Below, in pieces: positions 38,377-51,653 of a stretch of DNA of 64,000 nucleotides. The stretch lies in assembly GCF_020382885.2 (NCBI RefSeq), contig NC_058508.1:4084055-4148054 (forward strand). Reading direction: 5' to 3'. The notes beneath the pieces were generated by a model. It was given only the letters and a program-made list of their open reading frames with translations. It ran no database searches and was not told where the DNA came from. Source of the stretch: Scatophagus argus (taxonomy: Eukaryota; Chordata; Actinopteri; Scatophagidae). A program made the position numbers and the translations under genes. Within the stretch, counting starts at the first letter, position 1. Each line of letters begins with the position of its first letter.

Positions 38377-41300
38377 GAGGAGCAAAACAGGAACCACACA
38401 AAAACTCCACATTCACCTCCTTCTGGCACCTCCTCTTCCTCTTCCCTTTCCTTCTCCTCCGCAGAGTGTGTGTAGGTAAACACACACATACACAGTGGAA
38501 TTGTGTCGTTGTAGAATACTTCAATTGTCTGAGGAGAACGGCAGGGTGATGTTTTTGAAAAAGCATCTCTTTTCTATTGGTTCATCGGCCCAAAGAGGAG
38601 CAGACGCCTTGTTAGCATCTCTGTGGAAACCAGGGGAAGAGAGGGTCAGCAAGGAGACACATCTTGTGACCTGTATACTTCACCACCTGTACACAGCACC
38701 ACTGAATTTTCCTTTTCCACCGCCAAGTCACTCTTTTGTCCTTTTGTTTTGCCCCTACTGCTCTGTTTCCACCACGGGATGATGACCATGGAAGAGCTAG
38801 ACAATTTAAATGTCGTTAAATAGTCAGACAGCAAGCAGACGACTTGTCTTCTTGTCTGTCTGCGAACTTGGAGTTGGCTTGCAGGAGGAGGAGTAACCTG
38901 TTTTAAAATGAGCAGAGGAGGAGGAGGAACTAGGTGCCTTTTTTTTTACAAAACAAACCGTCAGAAACCACAAAACACTACCACCGCAGAACCTCAGCAA
39001 ACCAACCAGCCAATCAGGACTGAAGAAACACACTAATGTACACACACACACTGCTGTTGTTTCAGTCGGTCAGTTCATTTTTGAGTTTTTGTTTCTTCAT
39101 CTGAATGCCTTAATTTGTTCTTATCTCACTATTTAGCTACCTTGAGAGAGATGGCAAGAGAGAGAGAATCAGAGTTGATATAAATATATATTCAGAAATG
39201 TATTTAAACTGCTAAAAATTGTATTTTCTTTGAAATCTTACATCATTCATACCAGGTATTCCCAACAGACTGAAGACTCTAAAGCCATCATTACACACTG
39301 CATGTCTCCAGCAAAAATCTCCATTGAATATTAATAACATAATATTCAATCAGACTTTTATGGGGTTTGGTGAGTGTCTCAGGATCAGGCCTGTTTTAGC
39401 AGTATTCATTGTTCAAAGTATGTACTTCACTTCAGACCACCGCTCCTCCCTCTCTTTCTCTCTCTCTCTCTGTCTCACACTCACTCATTTTGGTTAGGAG
39501 TCATGTGACCTGAGCCCCGTCACTTCTTCTGTAAAAGGGATTGTGGGACTGTGGCACGTTTTTGAAACACCACAACGACCACCACGTCCCTCTTCTTCTT
39601 TTGTTTTTGTTTTTTTTTTTGTTTGTTTTTTTGTTTTTTTATTTGTAATATTTTCTGTTTGGTGTAAATACTGTCTCCTGTCCTGTTGCCCACAGTTACG
39701 TCACAGCAGACACAGTGTGGTCACTTTTCTATATCTGTACATACATATATGTATAAAAACACAAAATACTTTCTCTTTTTGTATAAAAAAAAGAAAGAAA
39801 TATTATTCTATATAAATATATATATACTGTATATGTAAACAGTGTTTTATCCAATCAGATTGGACTTATGAATATATTCTATTTGGAGATTTGATGTTTT
39901 CAAGGATGGCTGTTTGGCAGGAAGTAAGCACATGGTCTGATGTCATCAGACTGCCAGCTGTTCGTTTGTTTACAGATGTTGAGGGTGGCTGGATGTTGTT
40001 ATAATAGTAGTTGTTGTTGTTGGAGGTGAACAGCGAGCTCCATTTCCTCTGGCAGGACCAGGCAGGCGGTGCTGCCCTCCACAGACAAACAGCAGCAACT
40101 ACAGATATTAAGGTCAAAGGTCATGACTGGGTCAATAGGTTGGTCCACTGATGATGTATTTTTGTAGTCCATCAGGGAGTTTGCTAGTCCCTCCATTGCA
40201 TATGTTATTCATCAACTGTGATACTACATATCACAGCTGGATTGCCAGCTCCTGTAACATTTCAGTCACTGACCAGCTCCAAAAGTTTGTTACAGCAACA
40301 ATGTTTCAAATACAAACTCACCAGATGGGCTCGGTCTTAGTGTTACCTAGTTAAATTTGCAAGGTATTTTCATGTTCACCAGGCATTTACAATAAGCTGG
40401 CAAAGTAACATTAAGTTGTATTGTTCATCTGGCAAATTGCTAAATGTGCTGTATTTGTACTTAATTGTAATCAGAGGAGCACTTCAATGCAAGATGAGAA
40501 AAAGTGAAAAGTGCCTCCACCTCTCAAAACTGCTGTACCACCCACTTTGCACATTGTGCAGTTATGATTTTGACATCAGCCACCAAGGAGATTGAAGTGA
40601 TGATGTAGATAAACCTGTGGTGACAAAAGCCTACATTCCTAGATAAGTCTTCAATTGAACAGGCTACATTATTTAATTGGAACCATATGACGTGTGCCTG
40701 ATTCAATTATTAGCAGATAAAATGCAAATCCCAGATTTTATTTGTAATTACAATTTTATATTGCAACATGTTTTTTTGGTTTTTTTTAATGACAACGCAG
40801 GTTTCTGTTAACACTCTTAGCATGGACTTTTTTGTTGTCACTTAGTGTAATGCAATTGACTTTTCCAACACAGTGATAAAGAAGATTGCCTACCATCTGA
40901 TAAGTTCATACTTTGAAAATTCTTGTTGTAACAAACTACAATTCACTCAAGAATCCGTCATACTAGGTATGCTCTTCCTGGATCAGGGCTAATGGACCAC
41001 TTAGTGACTGAAGTGGTGATCTCAGCATTACTCACCCAAGATTAAAAGGATACATCAATTTTAGTCACACGCTAACAATGTTAAAGATTTACGTAAACTC
41101 AGCTTCTTTAGTTTCACATGTCACAAAAACCATTAAAAAACAACATATTTTATTAAATTACAGTTGAGATGCCAAATCTATTACAAAGCATAATTTAGCT
41201 AAAAACTAATGGAGTTTTGTGGTTTTAAAAAAGTTGTAATTCTCCAACTGCAGTCAAACTTTGAAGAGTCTTTGTTATTTATTAGCAACTTCATTTACTA

Positions 41301-44100
41301 GAACTCATAAAAGCTTTAAAATGAATGAATGTGGTGTTAAAATGTTGGTGTATATGCATTCAGTGTTGGCAACCATGACTCAAAACATGCTAATTACAGT
41401 AAAGGTGTGCGCTAGTTTATCAGTCTGTGAGCTACCATTTGCCACTTTTCTGTCAGTTGACGATGCCCAGTGGACACAAAGCTTCAGAGCTGGACCTTTC
41501 TATTATCCACAAAAAACTCAACTCAGACACGCTATAACTCAATAAAATGATGATCATCAGCCTCACTGAAGTCCATTTTCCAGGACCCTCCGTGGTGTAG
41601 CAAGTGTTGTAGCTCACGCTGCTACCTCTGGGTCTCATCTGTTCAAAGCAATATAACACTTAGTAGGACTGCCGTGACTGGAACAAAGAGAAAGAACTAC
41701 AATGTCCAGCTTTAACAATGCCACACTAACGCGGCAGACAGCATCACAGCTTACATCATTTATGGATCTCCCTATGGTTGAGTGCTGTTTGTGTGTATTA
41801 TCTGTCTGGTGGAATGGACAAAGTATTGATTGAACGACAGATTAATTTATTGAGCTGTGGTTACGGGCTATTCAGTGTAGTCTTTTTGTACTGATGTTAA
41901 ACACTACAGCCATTTTGTCCATTATACATGTAGTCAGTAAATGGCAGTTCCTCTCGTTGGGGAGGTAGGGTGGTGGAGTTAGATTGATAATTCAGAAAGT
42001 CTTAAATGGAAGATGGTTTGCTATAGAACAAGGTGAATGTTGATGTCTGAGCTCGTCTGGAGTTCATGCAGGCACAAAGGAACAAAGCAAAAAGCTGTAG
42101 TGGGATGAGCAAGCGGCAGCAAGCACACCTGAGAAGTCTGTCGATTAATATATCAGCCACTTTAAAAAAAACAAAAACGCCTTAATATTTTCTCAGCTAT
42201 GTTTTGTAATTGCCACCACTGAGAAATGAATTCAGATTGTTGAAAAATCTGATACTTTCTCTGTCACTAGGGCAGCATCAAGTGGTCGTTAGAGGAACTG
42301 CAGCATGAAATACATTTGTTTCGACATTAAAGGGTAATTCTGGTTTATTAAAACATGGGCCTTATTTTGTAGTTTTGGTTTATGATTGGTATGTGTATGA
42401 ATATATAATTTAAATTATTCAGTGCCATTAGCTATACTTAACTGTGTAATTTCTAGAATACCTTAATGTTACATTATCTTCGGTGTGAAAACCTTAAACG
42501 ATGTGACAACATTAAACACTATTATATGTGTATCAGATATTTTATTTATATATTTTTTTCTGTAAGTTTTGACGGGGCAATTAACACGAGCAGTAAACTC
42601 CCGTCATATTTGCCATGCCCGTGGGCAGACAGTTTTCCTGGATAATTGCCAACATTTTTTAATGCACTGTATGACACTCTTACCACCAAATCTTTTAAAG
42701 AAAGGCACTCGCAATGCTTAGTAGAGTGAATATGAGTAGCAAGTAGTTCAACCAAAGAGTGCTTTTTTTTTTTAGGTTGTTTCTTTTTAAAAGTCTCTAG
42801 AATTCTGGAGTAGTTTGTTTTATTTCCCAATAAATGCCAATTATTAGATTAGCTTTGAATAAAATTGCAAAATACCTTCTTTTGCAGAATTATATAATGA
42901 CCCGAAGGGCAAGCCTGGATGGCCAACTAGGCAAACACCAGCCTTGAGACAGAGGCACTCAACAGAAATAACAACCAAAACCATAAAATAAGACCAGAAC
43001 TGTAATAAACAGAATTACCCTTCAAGTCAGGTTGGTTGCTGCTTGGTCCAGACAGCACACATGAGCGCACACTGCGGACTCAAGCTTTCTAGGTGCTGTT
43101 TCAACACAGCTCAGTCGTGGTTAGTTTGTCCGGCCTTTGCTCCCGAGTCCTAATGAAAAGAAGCGGCACCTAGAGAACGTCTGCCAGCTCTAACTATACA
43201 AATCCAACAGAGCTGACAGAGTCTGGTGTTCTTATCAGACAAAACCTCCCCAGTCCTGAGGCTACACAGCTTACTGCTACCACCCACACACACTAAAGTG
43301 AAACACACACACACACACAGACTATTTTGCTAAGAGTTAATACTGTATATTTCTTGATATGTTTGATACTGTGGTGTACATGTAGTGTCCTGCTATGATG
43401 CGGTGCAGGGGGAGGGGTATCTTTGGACTTTTGGGTGGGACAGAGGAGGTCCAGTATCAATGTGACTGTCACCTTCTCTCTCCCTCTCTCTTTTACCTCC
43501 TTGTGTTTCTGGGGGGTATTTGCTCTCTCTGTTACCTTTCTCTTGTCCGGCTCGTGACTGAAGAATTGGGGGAAAGAAAAAAAAAAGCTGTTTTGTTGGA
43601 ACTGATCACAAGCACATTCCTGACTATTCTCTGTCTGTGCTGTCGTTTTAATCCAGATTCTTTCTCGTTGAGACAATACGACATGTGTCTAGTTCTTGCT
43701 GACTCACATGTATATAAAGTGCATATATGTGTACACATGTGCAATACACGCTATTCGAGCAATCTATTACTGTGACTATTATTGATGATGATATTTGTTC
43801 CTTTTTCGAAGTTTCTGCCCGTTTTTTTTTTTCTTCTTGTCCTGATTTCTTGTTGATGAATTGTGTTGCAGGAGCTTAAAAAGGGATGAAGGTGACCCTT
43901 GTGATTCTTCACAGTCAGTGTCATTTCAGGGGTTTGTGGACATTTTAATGAAGCCCTTTTTTATTACTCTCACTGTAATGTTGTGATGTTGATCCTGATT
44001 ATCTGTTTCTTTGTCTGTTTGTTTTTTTTTTTTTTTTAAGTGGGCCTGTTGTTAAACTTGTCTGGAAACTCAATAAAGCAATTCACCGATTTCCTGTTGC
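38377..44100 (+). other. hdac5: HDAC5 3' UTR (probable) with polyadenylation signal
   Basis: No further coding exon is seen. The stretch after the stop is continuous, has T-rich, UTR-like composition in its last part (43300-44090) and reaches an AATAAA at 44072-44077, about 1.1 kb before the convergent PEX12. An earlier end is possible near the AT-rich stretch at 39780-39850. Whether the whole 5.7 kb is transcribed cannot be told from sequence. Two miR-1/206 seed matches (ACATTCC) lie at 40633 and 43614. Confidence 0.5.
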
Positions 44101-45210
44101 ATTTCTCGGTACTCATATAATCTGGCCAAAGGTAACGAAGCACCAGCACCTCTAAGGCTCCCGCACACAGAGCCCAGCTGGCCGTTTCCCCTTGTTTCCA
44201 GTCTTTATGATAAACTAAGCTAACCGGCTGGTGGTCGTAGCTTCATATGTGCTGTGCAGACATTTGATAGGTATCAATGTTATGAGTCACAGCAAGAAGG
44301 TGAGTAGACTGTTCCTTCAAGGTTGAAGTGTACCAAACGCTGCCTCCACAGAATGAGGAGACAATTTGTACTTTGCCTCATCAGTGAGAAAACATCACAT
44401 CCTGCAGCCCTTTGCCAAGTCATCATTTTGAATTCATCTTACAGGATGAGGAGCCAGAAAAAGAAAAAAAAAAAGAAGAAGAGTGTGTTAACTGAACAGC
44501 AGGTCAGCTACAGGTTTTCAGGCTAAGTATCTGTATAGAAACATCACTTTCAGAAGCAAGGTTTAAAATAACAGCTGAGTTTAAGTGCATTTCAAAGCAG
44601 GGCCGCGTCAGGACTGTCAGGAATCGAACCTTTAATTTGGTTTTAATTAATAGGCTTTTTTATTTTAATGGCTTCTTAACATTAGTTTACATTTTCCTGT
44701 GAGTTTTATTCACCAACATAAACCATTAGTTGGCTCATTAGTTGACTGACAGGAAAATGTATTTTGGGGATTGATTTTTGAACTGCTCACTGGTTCCAGC
44801 TTCTCGTGTACATTTTTTGATGATTTTGTTCCGGTAAAGGTGGACTTGTGCTCTGTCTTTGACATTTTTTTTTTTTAACATTTTATGCACCCACCAAAGT
44901 ATGATTATTATTAATATATATAATTATTAATATAATCATAACCTGCAACCGAACAGTAAAAGGTATTCTCAATTTACATCAATTTACATTTAAATTCAAT
45001 AATGAATTTATAAATATTCAGTATGAAATTAGCTTATATCAGTGAACAGTTTATCAAACATTAATTACATTGCAAAGCTTACTGCATACCAAGGAAAACG
45101 CAAACAAAACAGACAGTATGTGAACACAGAGCCTGGAAGGTCACTGTTCTCTGAAGAGGTTTGAGGTCAGAACTTGACACATCATCAGCATATGCCCCAG
45201 CTGATGTGTT
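44101..45210. other. HDAC5-PEX12 convergent spacer
   Basis: AT-rich spacer that should include the PEX12 3' UTR on the minus strand. TTTATT (AATAAA on the minus strand) occurs near 44659 and 44704, but I cannot choose between them. No other gene is seen. Confidence 0.4.
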
Positions 45211-47488
45211 CTAGCTCTCCGGCGAGTAGATCTTGATGAGGTGCTGCAGTTCTGTGGGGTAGCCAGTGACCGGGCAGCGGCGGTTGGCCTTCACATATGT
45301 GTAGATGCAGCGGTAACAGAAGACAAAGCCTGAAGTGGACAGCACCGTGGCGTTTGTGCGAAGCCCCCGGCACAGCGGACAGTTCCTGCTGTTGGAGTCG
45401 GGCTGAATCTCTGCGCTGCCATTGGCCGAGAGAGCTGATGAGTTCGGGCGGCTCTGCTCTTCCTCCTTCAGGTGAAGTGGGGGCGGAGGAGCCGGAAGAG
45501 AGGTGAGGGTTTTCAAAGCGCTCTGGTTGTCTGATGAGTACCACCACTCCAGGAACTGTAGGAAAAAGACGCCCAAAGAGAGGGAGGTGGAGAGGGACAA
45601 GGCCACGCCCCTCGCCGCCTGTGACATCAACGCCCACGCTCTCTGCACCAAGCTGCAAACACAAGAACAATGCAACATGGGTGGTGGTTTTAAGGTCTCT
45701 GTAGGACACTGTGCCTCATGCAGGCACATTTTCATGTTCTTAATCACAAGTGTGGGTACCTTTCTGCATCAAGTCGAATTCACCAAACCTTAACTGCCGC
45801 TGTTTTCTTTAGATTTAATCATAAGCAAAATATTTGCAGAGTTTCATTCATAAAAATGTTACCAAGGAGTAAATTTCGCACTGTGGCACTTCAAGTCCTG
45901 CAGATCAATTTTACTAATGTCGGCAGTGAAATCAGAGGACCAGAAACAGTAAAACCTAAAAAAACAGCCTCTCAATGGCGCCTCTGAGGATGACACGGTG
46001 AACAGAATCTGCCCATTATCTAACCATTATCACCTATAAACTGAAATATGTGACAGGAAGGGGTAAAGGAGTGCTGCCTGTGAGAGTCAAAGACGTAATA
46101 AAAGTCAGCTGTCCGTTTATACAAAGAACTGTTACAGTAAGAGCACTGATAGGAAACACAGGTTTAGAATGTGTTTGAACTGACATGTACCTCCCCTCAG
46201 CTGGGTTGCCAGTTTTGCTGCTCTTCACTTCCATGTCTCGGATATCTTGAGCGTTAAGTCGTGCCAGTCTGATCCTCGCCAGCCACAGCAGGGGACTATG
46301 GGTTCTAGTGACGCCAAAGACAAAAAGCAGATGCTGGCAGAAGACCCAGGCCTGCCAGGCTGAGCTGACGTAGGGGTACGCCGCCATGGCTGCCCGGTAC
46401 AGCCTCTGCCCCCTGGTCTGCGCCAGCCGGATGGAGAAATCCTCTTCGTCCCTCTGCCGAGCCAGCGTCGCCTCCAGCTTGGCCCGAAGATACGGCACCA
46501 GGCACAGAAGAAGAAGCGAGCGCCAGTGTGACTTCCTGTGCAGCCCCAGGCGAAAAGGAAGTCCTCGTCCTGCCGAGATCCTCTTCAGGCCATAGAAGTT
46601 CTCAGAGAAGGAGGCGCTGCAGTGAGACAGGAAGTGGTTCTGGAGGAGGAGGTCCAGCAGCAGGTAAAACTCATCAAAGCGTCGCCACAGAAAGCCAAAA
46701 CAGGATGGGTTGGACTCTGCCAGAACCTGAGAAGGTCACCAAGATTGGTTTATTAGTAGAGCACAGTTTAATCAAACTACAATTTCAGTCTTGTTATCCT
46801 TGGAATTATCACTTCATGTAGTTATATACAGTATAAGCTGCACATGAGCCAGACATCGACTGATGGTGGACTTGGCTGATATAGTAAGGATAGTTTGTAG
46901 CAGGAAAAAGTCGACAGCAGATCAATCAGCCCTACTGGCTGATTACCTCCACCAACCCACATCCACAACTGTCAACTTTATAAGAAACTGGGTACGGACT
47001 GAACAGATGTCAAACTAATTAACAAATAAATATATCTGGATCACTGATCATCAAAAGCTAAGTGATAACTTTAACTGACAATATGAAAAAAAAAAACCTT
47101 GATGGGATCTTGTTTATTTATTTTTTTCCTTTAGAGTCAGTAATTCCAGCTGAGAAGTTGACTGATGGAGGATGCACAGACATCATATCACCACCACCGA
47201 CAGCACCTATTAGCAGGTCTAATAGCTAATGGATGTGTTGTTTGTGTATGACTGCAATGGAGATTCCAACAAAAGTTTTTTTTCCAAAATCTAAGACCAG
47301 AAGCATGCTGCTCCAGTTTCTTTACATATTTCTATTTTATTCTTGTTTTTTTGAGTGAAGCTCACCTTGACAGCATGTTTCAGCGCTGGTCTGACCGCCT
47401 CCATCAGAGACTCCTGGGCCAGGACCTCAAAGATGGACGGCTGCTCATTCACAGAGGTGGAGGTCAGGTGGGCTCCAGCCTCCGCCAT
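45211..47488 (-). CDS. pex12: Peroxisome biogenesis factor 12 (peroxin-12), three coding exons
   Basis: PEX12 is a peroxisomal membrane RING protein that works with PEX2 and PEX10 to ubiquitinate the import receptor PEX5 for recycling. Exons (gene order): 47488-47366, 46726-46191, 45652-45211. Phases join cleanly to 366 aa (human 359). The start M-A-E-A-G-A-H at 47488 matches the family start; an upstream in-frame ATG (47509) lies before a probable acceptor at 47494-47495 and is not used. The family marks [20 protein letters not shown] and F-F-L-Q-F-L-x-W-W-Y-S-S are all present. The C-terminal RING has Cys at about 311, 314, 332, 335 and 346. It is an incomplete C-rich RING, as is normal for PEX12. 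The C-terminus reads L-I-K-I-Y-S-P-E-S. It is convergent with HDAC5. Confidence 0.96.
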
Positions 47489-48095
47489 GGCGCCTGCAGA
47501 ACAGCACAAATGGACAAAGAGTTAAAAAAAACCCTGGAGGAATGGCATTTAGTGGCCCCAGTTTTTGGGCCTCTCCTGCATCAACATTATAGCTAAGCAT
47601 ATGTTTGTCTGAAAAAGAAATTACTGTCTTTGAAAAAGACACAGAGATGTCTGCCAACACGTATGTTGTTTTAAATACATTTTCAGAATCCTCAAAGGCC
47701 ACTGCATAAACAATTCAGATTTAATAGGATGCTAAACCATTTTCCTTGTTAATAAGGTATATTGAAAAATACTACAATAATACAATACGTATGCACGTCA
47801 GCCTGCAATAAAACAGATCGCTTTAAGTACAACATATTTAAAATGTAACCGTCTTCATCAACAAGTTATGGGAGATTCTGAATGCGATGTTAACGAAGGT
47901 ACACACTGCATGGATTACACACCTGACATGCAAGATTTAGCTACATTGTAGCACGAGCAGCTCCCATTACAGATAAAACCAAGATAAGCACCACACAACG
48001 ATTTTTTTTTTTTGTTATTTTTACTTAACATATATCCATATGAAGTGCAGACGCGCTTATTTACGCAGCCATGTGGTCAAACATGGACAACATAC

Positions 48096-48300
48096 CTTCC
48101 TCTGTTAGCTGTTAGCTTGAAGTTAGCAGGACCGCGTCGCTGATGTTTCCTGCCTTCTCCCCCGTCACGACACACCTTCACAAACACCTCATGTTGCGCT
48201 GAACATTACAGTGAAAACATTCCACTGCCATTTCTCCTGTGTTACTGACCACCACTGGCTGAGAGTGCGCGGTCCAAGATAACAACAACAGCTTCCGCGT
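48096..48300 (-). promoter_or_regulatory. pex12: PEX12 5' UTR exon and core promoter (approximate)
   Basis: On the minus strand a donor AAG|GTATGTTG (exon edge at 48096) matches in position with the acceptor TTCTGCAG just before the start-codon exon (exon edge at 47493). Upstream lie an ETS-type motif (CGGAAG on the minus strand, near 48293) and the everted CRE half-sites at 48326-48337. The exact transcription start is not visible. Confidence 0.5.
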
Positions 48301-48325
48301 TGCGACGTTTTCATAGATTTCAACA

Positions 48326-48337
48326 ACGTCATGACGT
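48326..48337. promoter_or_regulatory. Everted CRE half-sites, ACGTCA-TGACGT
   Basis: A perfect 12-base palindrome of two CRE/ATF half-sites back to back, followed by AAG, so the right half reads TGACGTAA. It sits just upstream of the inferred PEX12 start. Confidence 0.5.
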
Positions 48338-48339
48338 AA

Positions 48340-51300
48340 GTATACGTCAAGTATACCTATCCCGGCTACTTCATGGAGCTTTTCGGGGTGGGAAAATAAT
48401 GCAACGCGTGAAGATTACAGTTTCCAGGTTCATACAGGATTTAATTTGACAAGGTATAGCAACGATCTTCATTATTGCTAACAGATTGTATGGTCTATAG
48501 ACATATCAGAAAATAGAGACAAATTCAGCACAAATTCCTAGAGCCCAATTCGACATCTTTAAAAAAAGAATTTCCCTTCGGGGATAAATAAAGGAACTTT
48601 TTTCTGACTGACAATTCACAGTGATTTAAAGGCCACAGATGAAGTTGTTTACGACGCTGAAGCCGCTGGATGAGGGCATCTCCTGCTCCTGTGTCTTTCA
48701 CTGCGTGTTGCATGCTACGTGCGTAGAAGTAATTTCTTGGGATTAATAAAGTAAATAAAATTTAAAAAGATTTAAAAAACAATTATGTGATTAACCTCTA
48801 TTTGCTTTTGTGCTGACATTTTTGAGCTCAGTTTTATTATTTTCAGAATTTGTATGCTGGTATTTTTTTTTTTATTTTATTTGTATTTTTACATTGACTT
48901 ACATGACTTTGGGATGATTGTATTTACGATATTTTGGGCTTTAAATTTGAGCATTTACAGTATATTTATACATATGTATTTTTTCAAAGAAAGACGAATG
49001 ATCCCAAGCAGGATGTTGAATGTAATTTGTAACATTGAAAAGGTCTCTGGAGTTTGTTTTAAAAATGGTATGAAAAAGGCTGTAACACAATGATGTAACG
49101 CTGGTCTTTTCAGGAAGTTTGGACTGCTGAGAACCTGAGGCAAGTGTCCCCTTTGCCTGGTTGCAAATTCAGTCATATCAGAGAGCAGCATCAATGCTCA
49201 CATGTGAATTTGAAGACAGAAAAGCTGTAGTTTTGTCAGTTTTTCTGTTAACCTGTTGACCATCCGCAGCCACACACACACACACAAACCCTTCAGAACA
49301 TGCTAACAGTCTTTATATAATGTTAAAGTCAGTAAAACAGACAAGTGGAGATGGAGCAAAGCGGACAGAGGCCGAGACATGATGAAAACATCAGATGAGC
49401 TGCCAGAGTTCGGTGGATGAGAGGAAACATTTGGTGATTGGAGAGGATTATAGGATTACTGACACAGCTGACTGCACCGAGTCTCCATCAGCATCATCAC
49501 ATCACTGTGTCTCCGTTTCTCTCTCTGTCTTTATCTCTCTATCTGTTTTTGTCAAACATCTAGTGAAGTCAGGACATACGCAAGGTAATGATCCAGTATG
49601 GAGACTGTCTGGGCTCTTCATCAGCAGAGAAGGTGAGTTGGCCATTAGGGTGAAGTAGGATCTGACCTCTAAGATGAAATCATTTGGATCTTGATTTTAC
49701 TCTTAGTTTTTGTGCGGTGGTTTTGATTGTACTCAGCGTAAAAATGTAAAAATATAAAAATATGCTTCGTTGTTCTCTTAGACTGTCTTCCTTTTTAACG
49801 AATGTGAAAAATGTACCATCAGCCAGGAAAAAAAAATCATCATTTATTATTATTATTTATTATCTAAGAGTGAACCATTCACAGTCATTCTGTAGCTGTT
49901 TACTAAATGAAAAAAAGAGATAAATGTTAAATACCAGTGCTGCTTTTATTCTGTGTCAGTGTGTGCATATCAGACAGGCTCACTGGCTTTAATCCTCTGT
50001 GCTGCTCTGCTCCTAATGACTGTGATTATGTAATTACAATTGCATGGGAGAGGGAAGATAAATCGGATGAAAAACCTGCGTTAATAACAATTATGAGAAA
50101 GATCTAAAGTCAGTCAGTTATGTAATGATGAAAATTTGGCAACTACTTTTTGTTTCTTTCAAGCTGGCTTTTGAATGTAGAACGCCTGTGTGCTCCTCTT
50201 CGGCCAGTCGAGGTGAAGAGGCGAAAAATATGTTTAAAGAAACTCAGAATGGTAGGAAATCAGAGATGGTGGGAAATGTCATGAAAAAGGGGTGGGCAAC
50301 TGATTTTAGAGATTGATCGTGACGGTGTTCAAAATCTACTTTTCAGCTGAGTAGTAGAGATTTTGATATTATACGTCCTCTTATGGCCTCCTGTTTACAA
50401 ACTTTAATTAACTTGCAGACCTCTGCAATGTGGGCAAACCAATAGAGTGATGCAGCCAACTAGATGGCTATTTTGACTGGACAAATCATTTCATGGCACT
50501 CTTCTTCAGGTAACATGTTGTAAATAATAGCTTGCAATATGGCGGATGAGGAGCTTGTGCCAGAAGATAACTATCTTTAATGGAATATTGTGTTTTAATA
50601 GTGCAAATGGATCAACAGAGCAATTCATACTTCCAGTCTGGTTGTAGTCTACAGGGCATTTGAAAACTGAGAAAGAAACATTAGTGTTTAGATAGTGGAT
50701 CATGATGGCGATTAAATAGATTGTGATATTATTTTTTGGATAGATGGCCCACTTCTATCATAGTGCTTAAGTGCCGATTAGGCCAAATGTTGTCTGCATG
50801 ACAGGTATGTTTTCCACTATATTACTCAGACAAACAGACAGGCTGGTTTAAAGGGTCAAATCAAATTCAAGGTCAAGGATCAAGGTTTATTACTATTTCA
50901 CTTCTCTCTGTGTTGTGTTTGGTGAGCCCCCTGGTGAAATGAAAGTTCAGTTAATGTTAGCGTTTGCTCATTGTAACCTCATTATTCCTCTTCAGTGAGT
51001 CGCTGCAGATGGGACATGAACCACCGTGGGGGACACACTTGCAGACAGTGGAATGTAGCCTATTTAGTAATGCTAAGTTAGAAACAGTGTTACTCACCAA
51101 ATGCATTGAGTTTATCTTTGAAGTCTAACAAATATGATTAAAGTATTTCCATCTTCATAAAACACTTGCAAAGTCAATTTGTTTGAAACAAAGTCAGTTT
51201 CCAGAAGATGGCTTAAGAGCCTTAAGAACTGATGAAAGTATGTATAGTGGGAAAGGGTCTCAAAGTGACAAAATCACAGAAAATTATCAGAAACCTTTCA

Positions 51301-51525
51301 GTTCTGCTCAGTTGTATGGAGTTGTTTAGCCTCTTTAAGCTCACCGTTGTAATTCAGCCCCAAACTCCACCTTTATCCAACTTGTTTTCTAGCCACAGAG
51401 GACTTTCAGCACAGCTTAATGAACCTTTAAAGATTTACTAGATTGACAACATACAAGTTGAACATTCCAAATTTAAATGTACAAGTATATTAACAATTTA
51501 CCTGTGCTTATTTTCTTATTTCCAG
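48340..51525. other. Intergenic region between PEX12 and the LRR gene
   Basis: No coding exon is supported. Two stretches (about 48570-48600 and 48730-48770) resemble the 'tttcccttcggggataaataaag' tail common at the 3' ends of fish retroelements. Short exon-like pieces between splice signals occur near 49563-49584, which might be 5' UTR of the LRR gene, but I cannot support them. Confidence 0.4.
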
Positions 51526-51533
51526 ACGCAGCA

Positions 51534-51614
51534 ATGCTGACTGCAAGGAAAGAACACAACAGATTTAAACTTCCAGACTTCATTCAACTTTGCACACTTC
51601 AACCACCCCTTTAA
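51534..51614 (+). other. Upstream ORF in LRR gene leader
   Basis: A 26-codon uORF (starts M-L-T-A-R-K-E, ends with TAA at 51612-51614) lies 40 bases before the LRR start codon, inside an exon that probably begins at 51526 after an acceptor (TTATTTCCAG). It may reduce translation of the main frame. It is not proposed as a functional peptide. Confidence 0.4.
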
Positions 51615-51653
51615 AATAAGCTGCCCTCCTTCCTGTTGCTGTCCGGGGAAAAT

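Noticed and set aside
43293-43775. Frames of 126-127 codons on both strands
   Set aside because: T-rich probable 3' UTR; no domain, splice support or family resemblance.
45185-45709. 174-codon frame on the minus strand over PEX12
   Set aside because: It overlaps the PEX12 last exon in another frame; the PEX12 frame has the recognised RING and C-terminus.
47489-47509. Upstream in-frame ATG for PEX12
   Set aside because: It lies across a probable splice acceptor at 47494-47495, and the family start is M-A-E at 47488.
51636-51653. Six-codon N-terminal extension of the LRR protein
   Set aside because: The triplet at 51636 is TTG, not ATG. The ATG at 51654 directly precedes the signal peptide.
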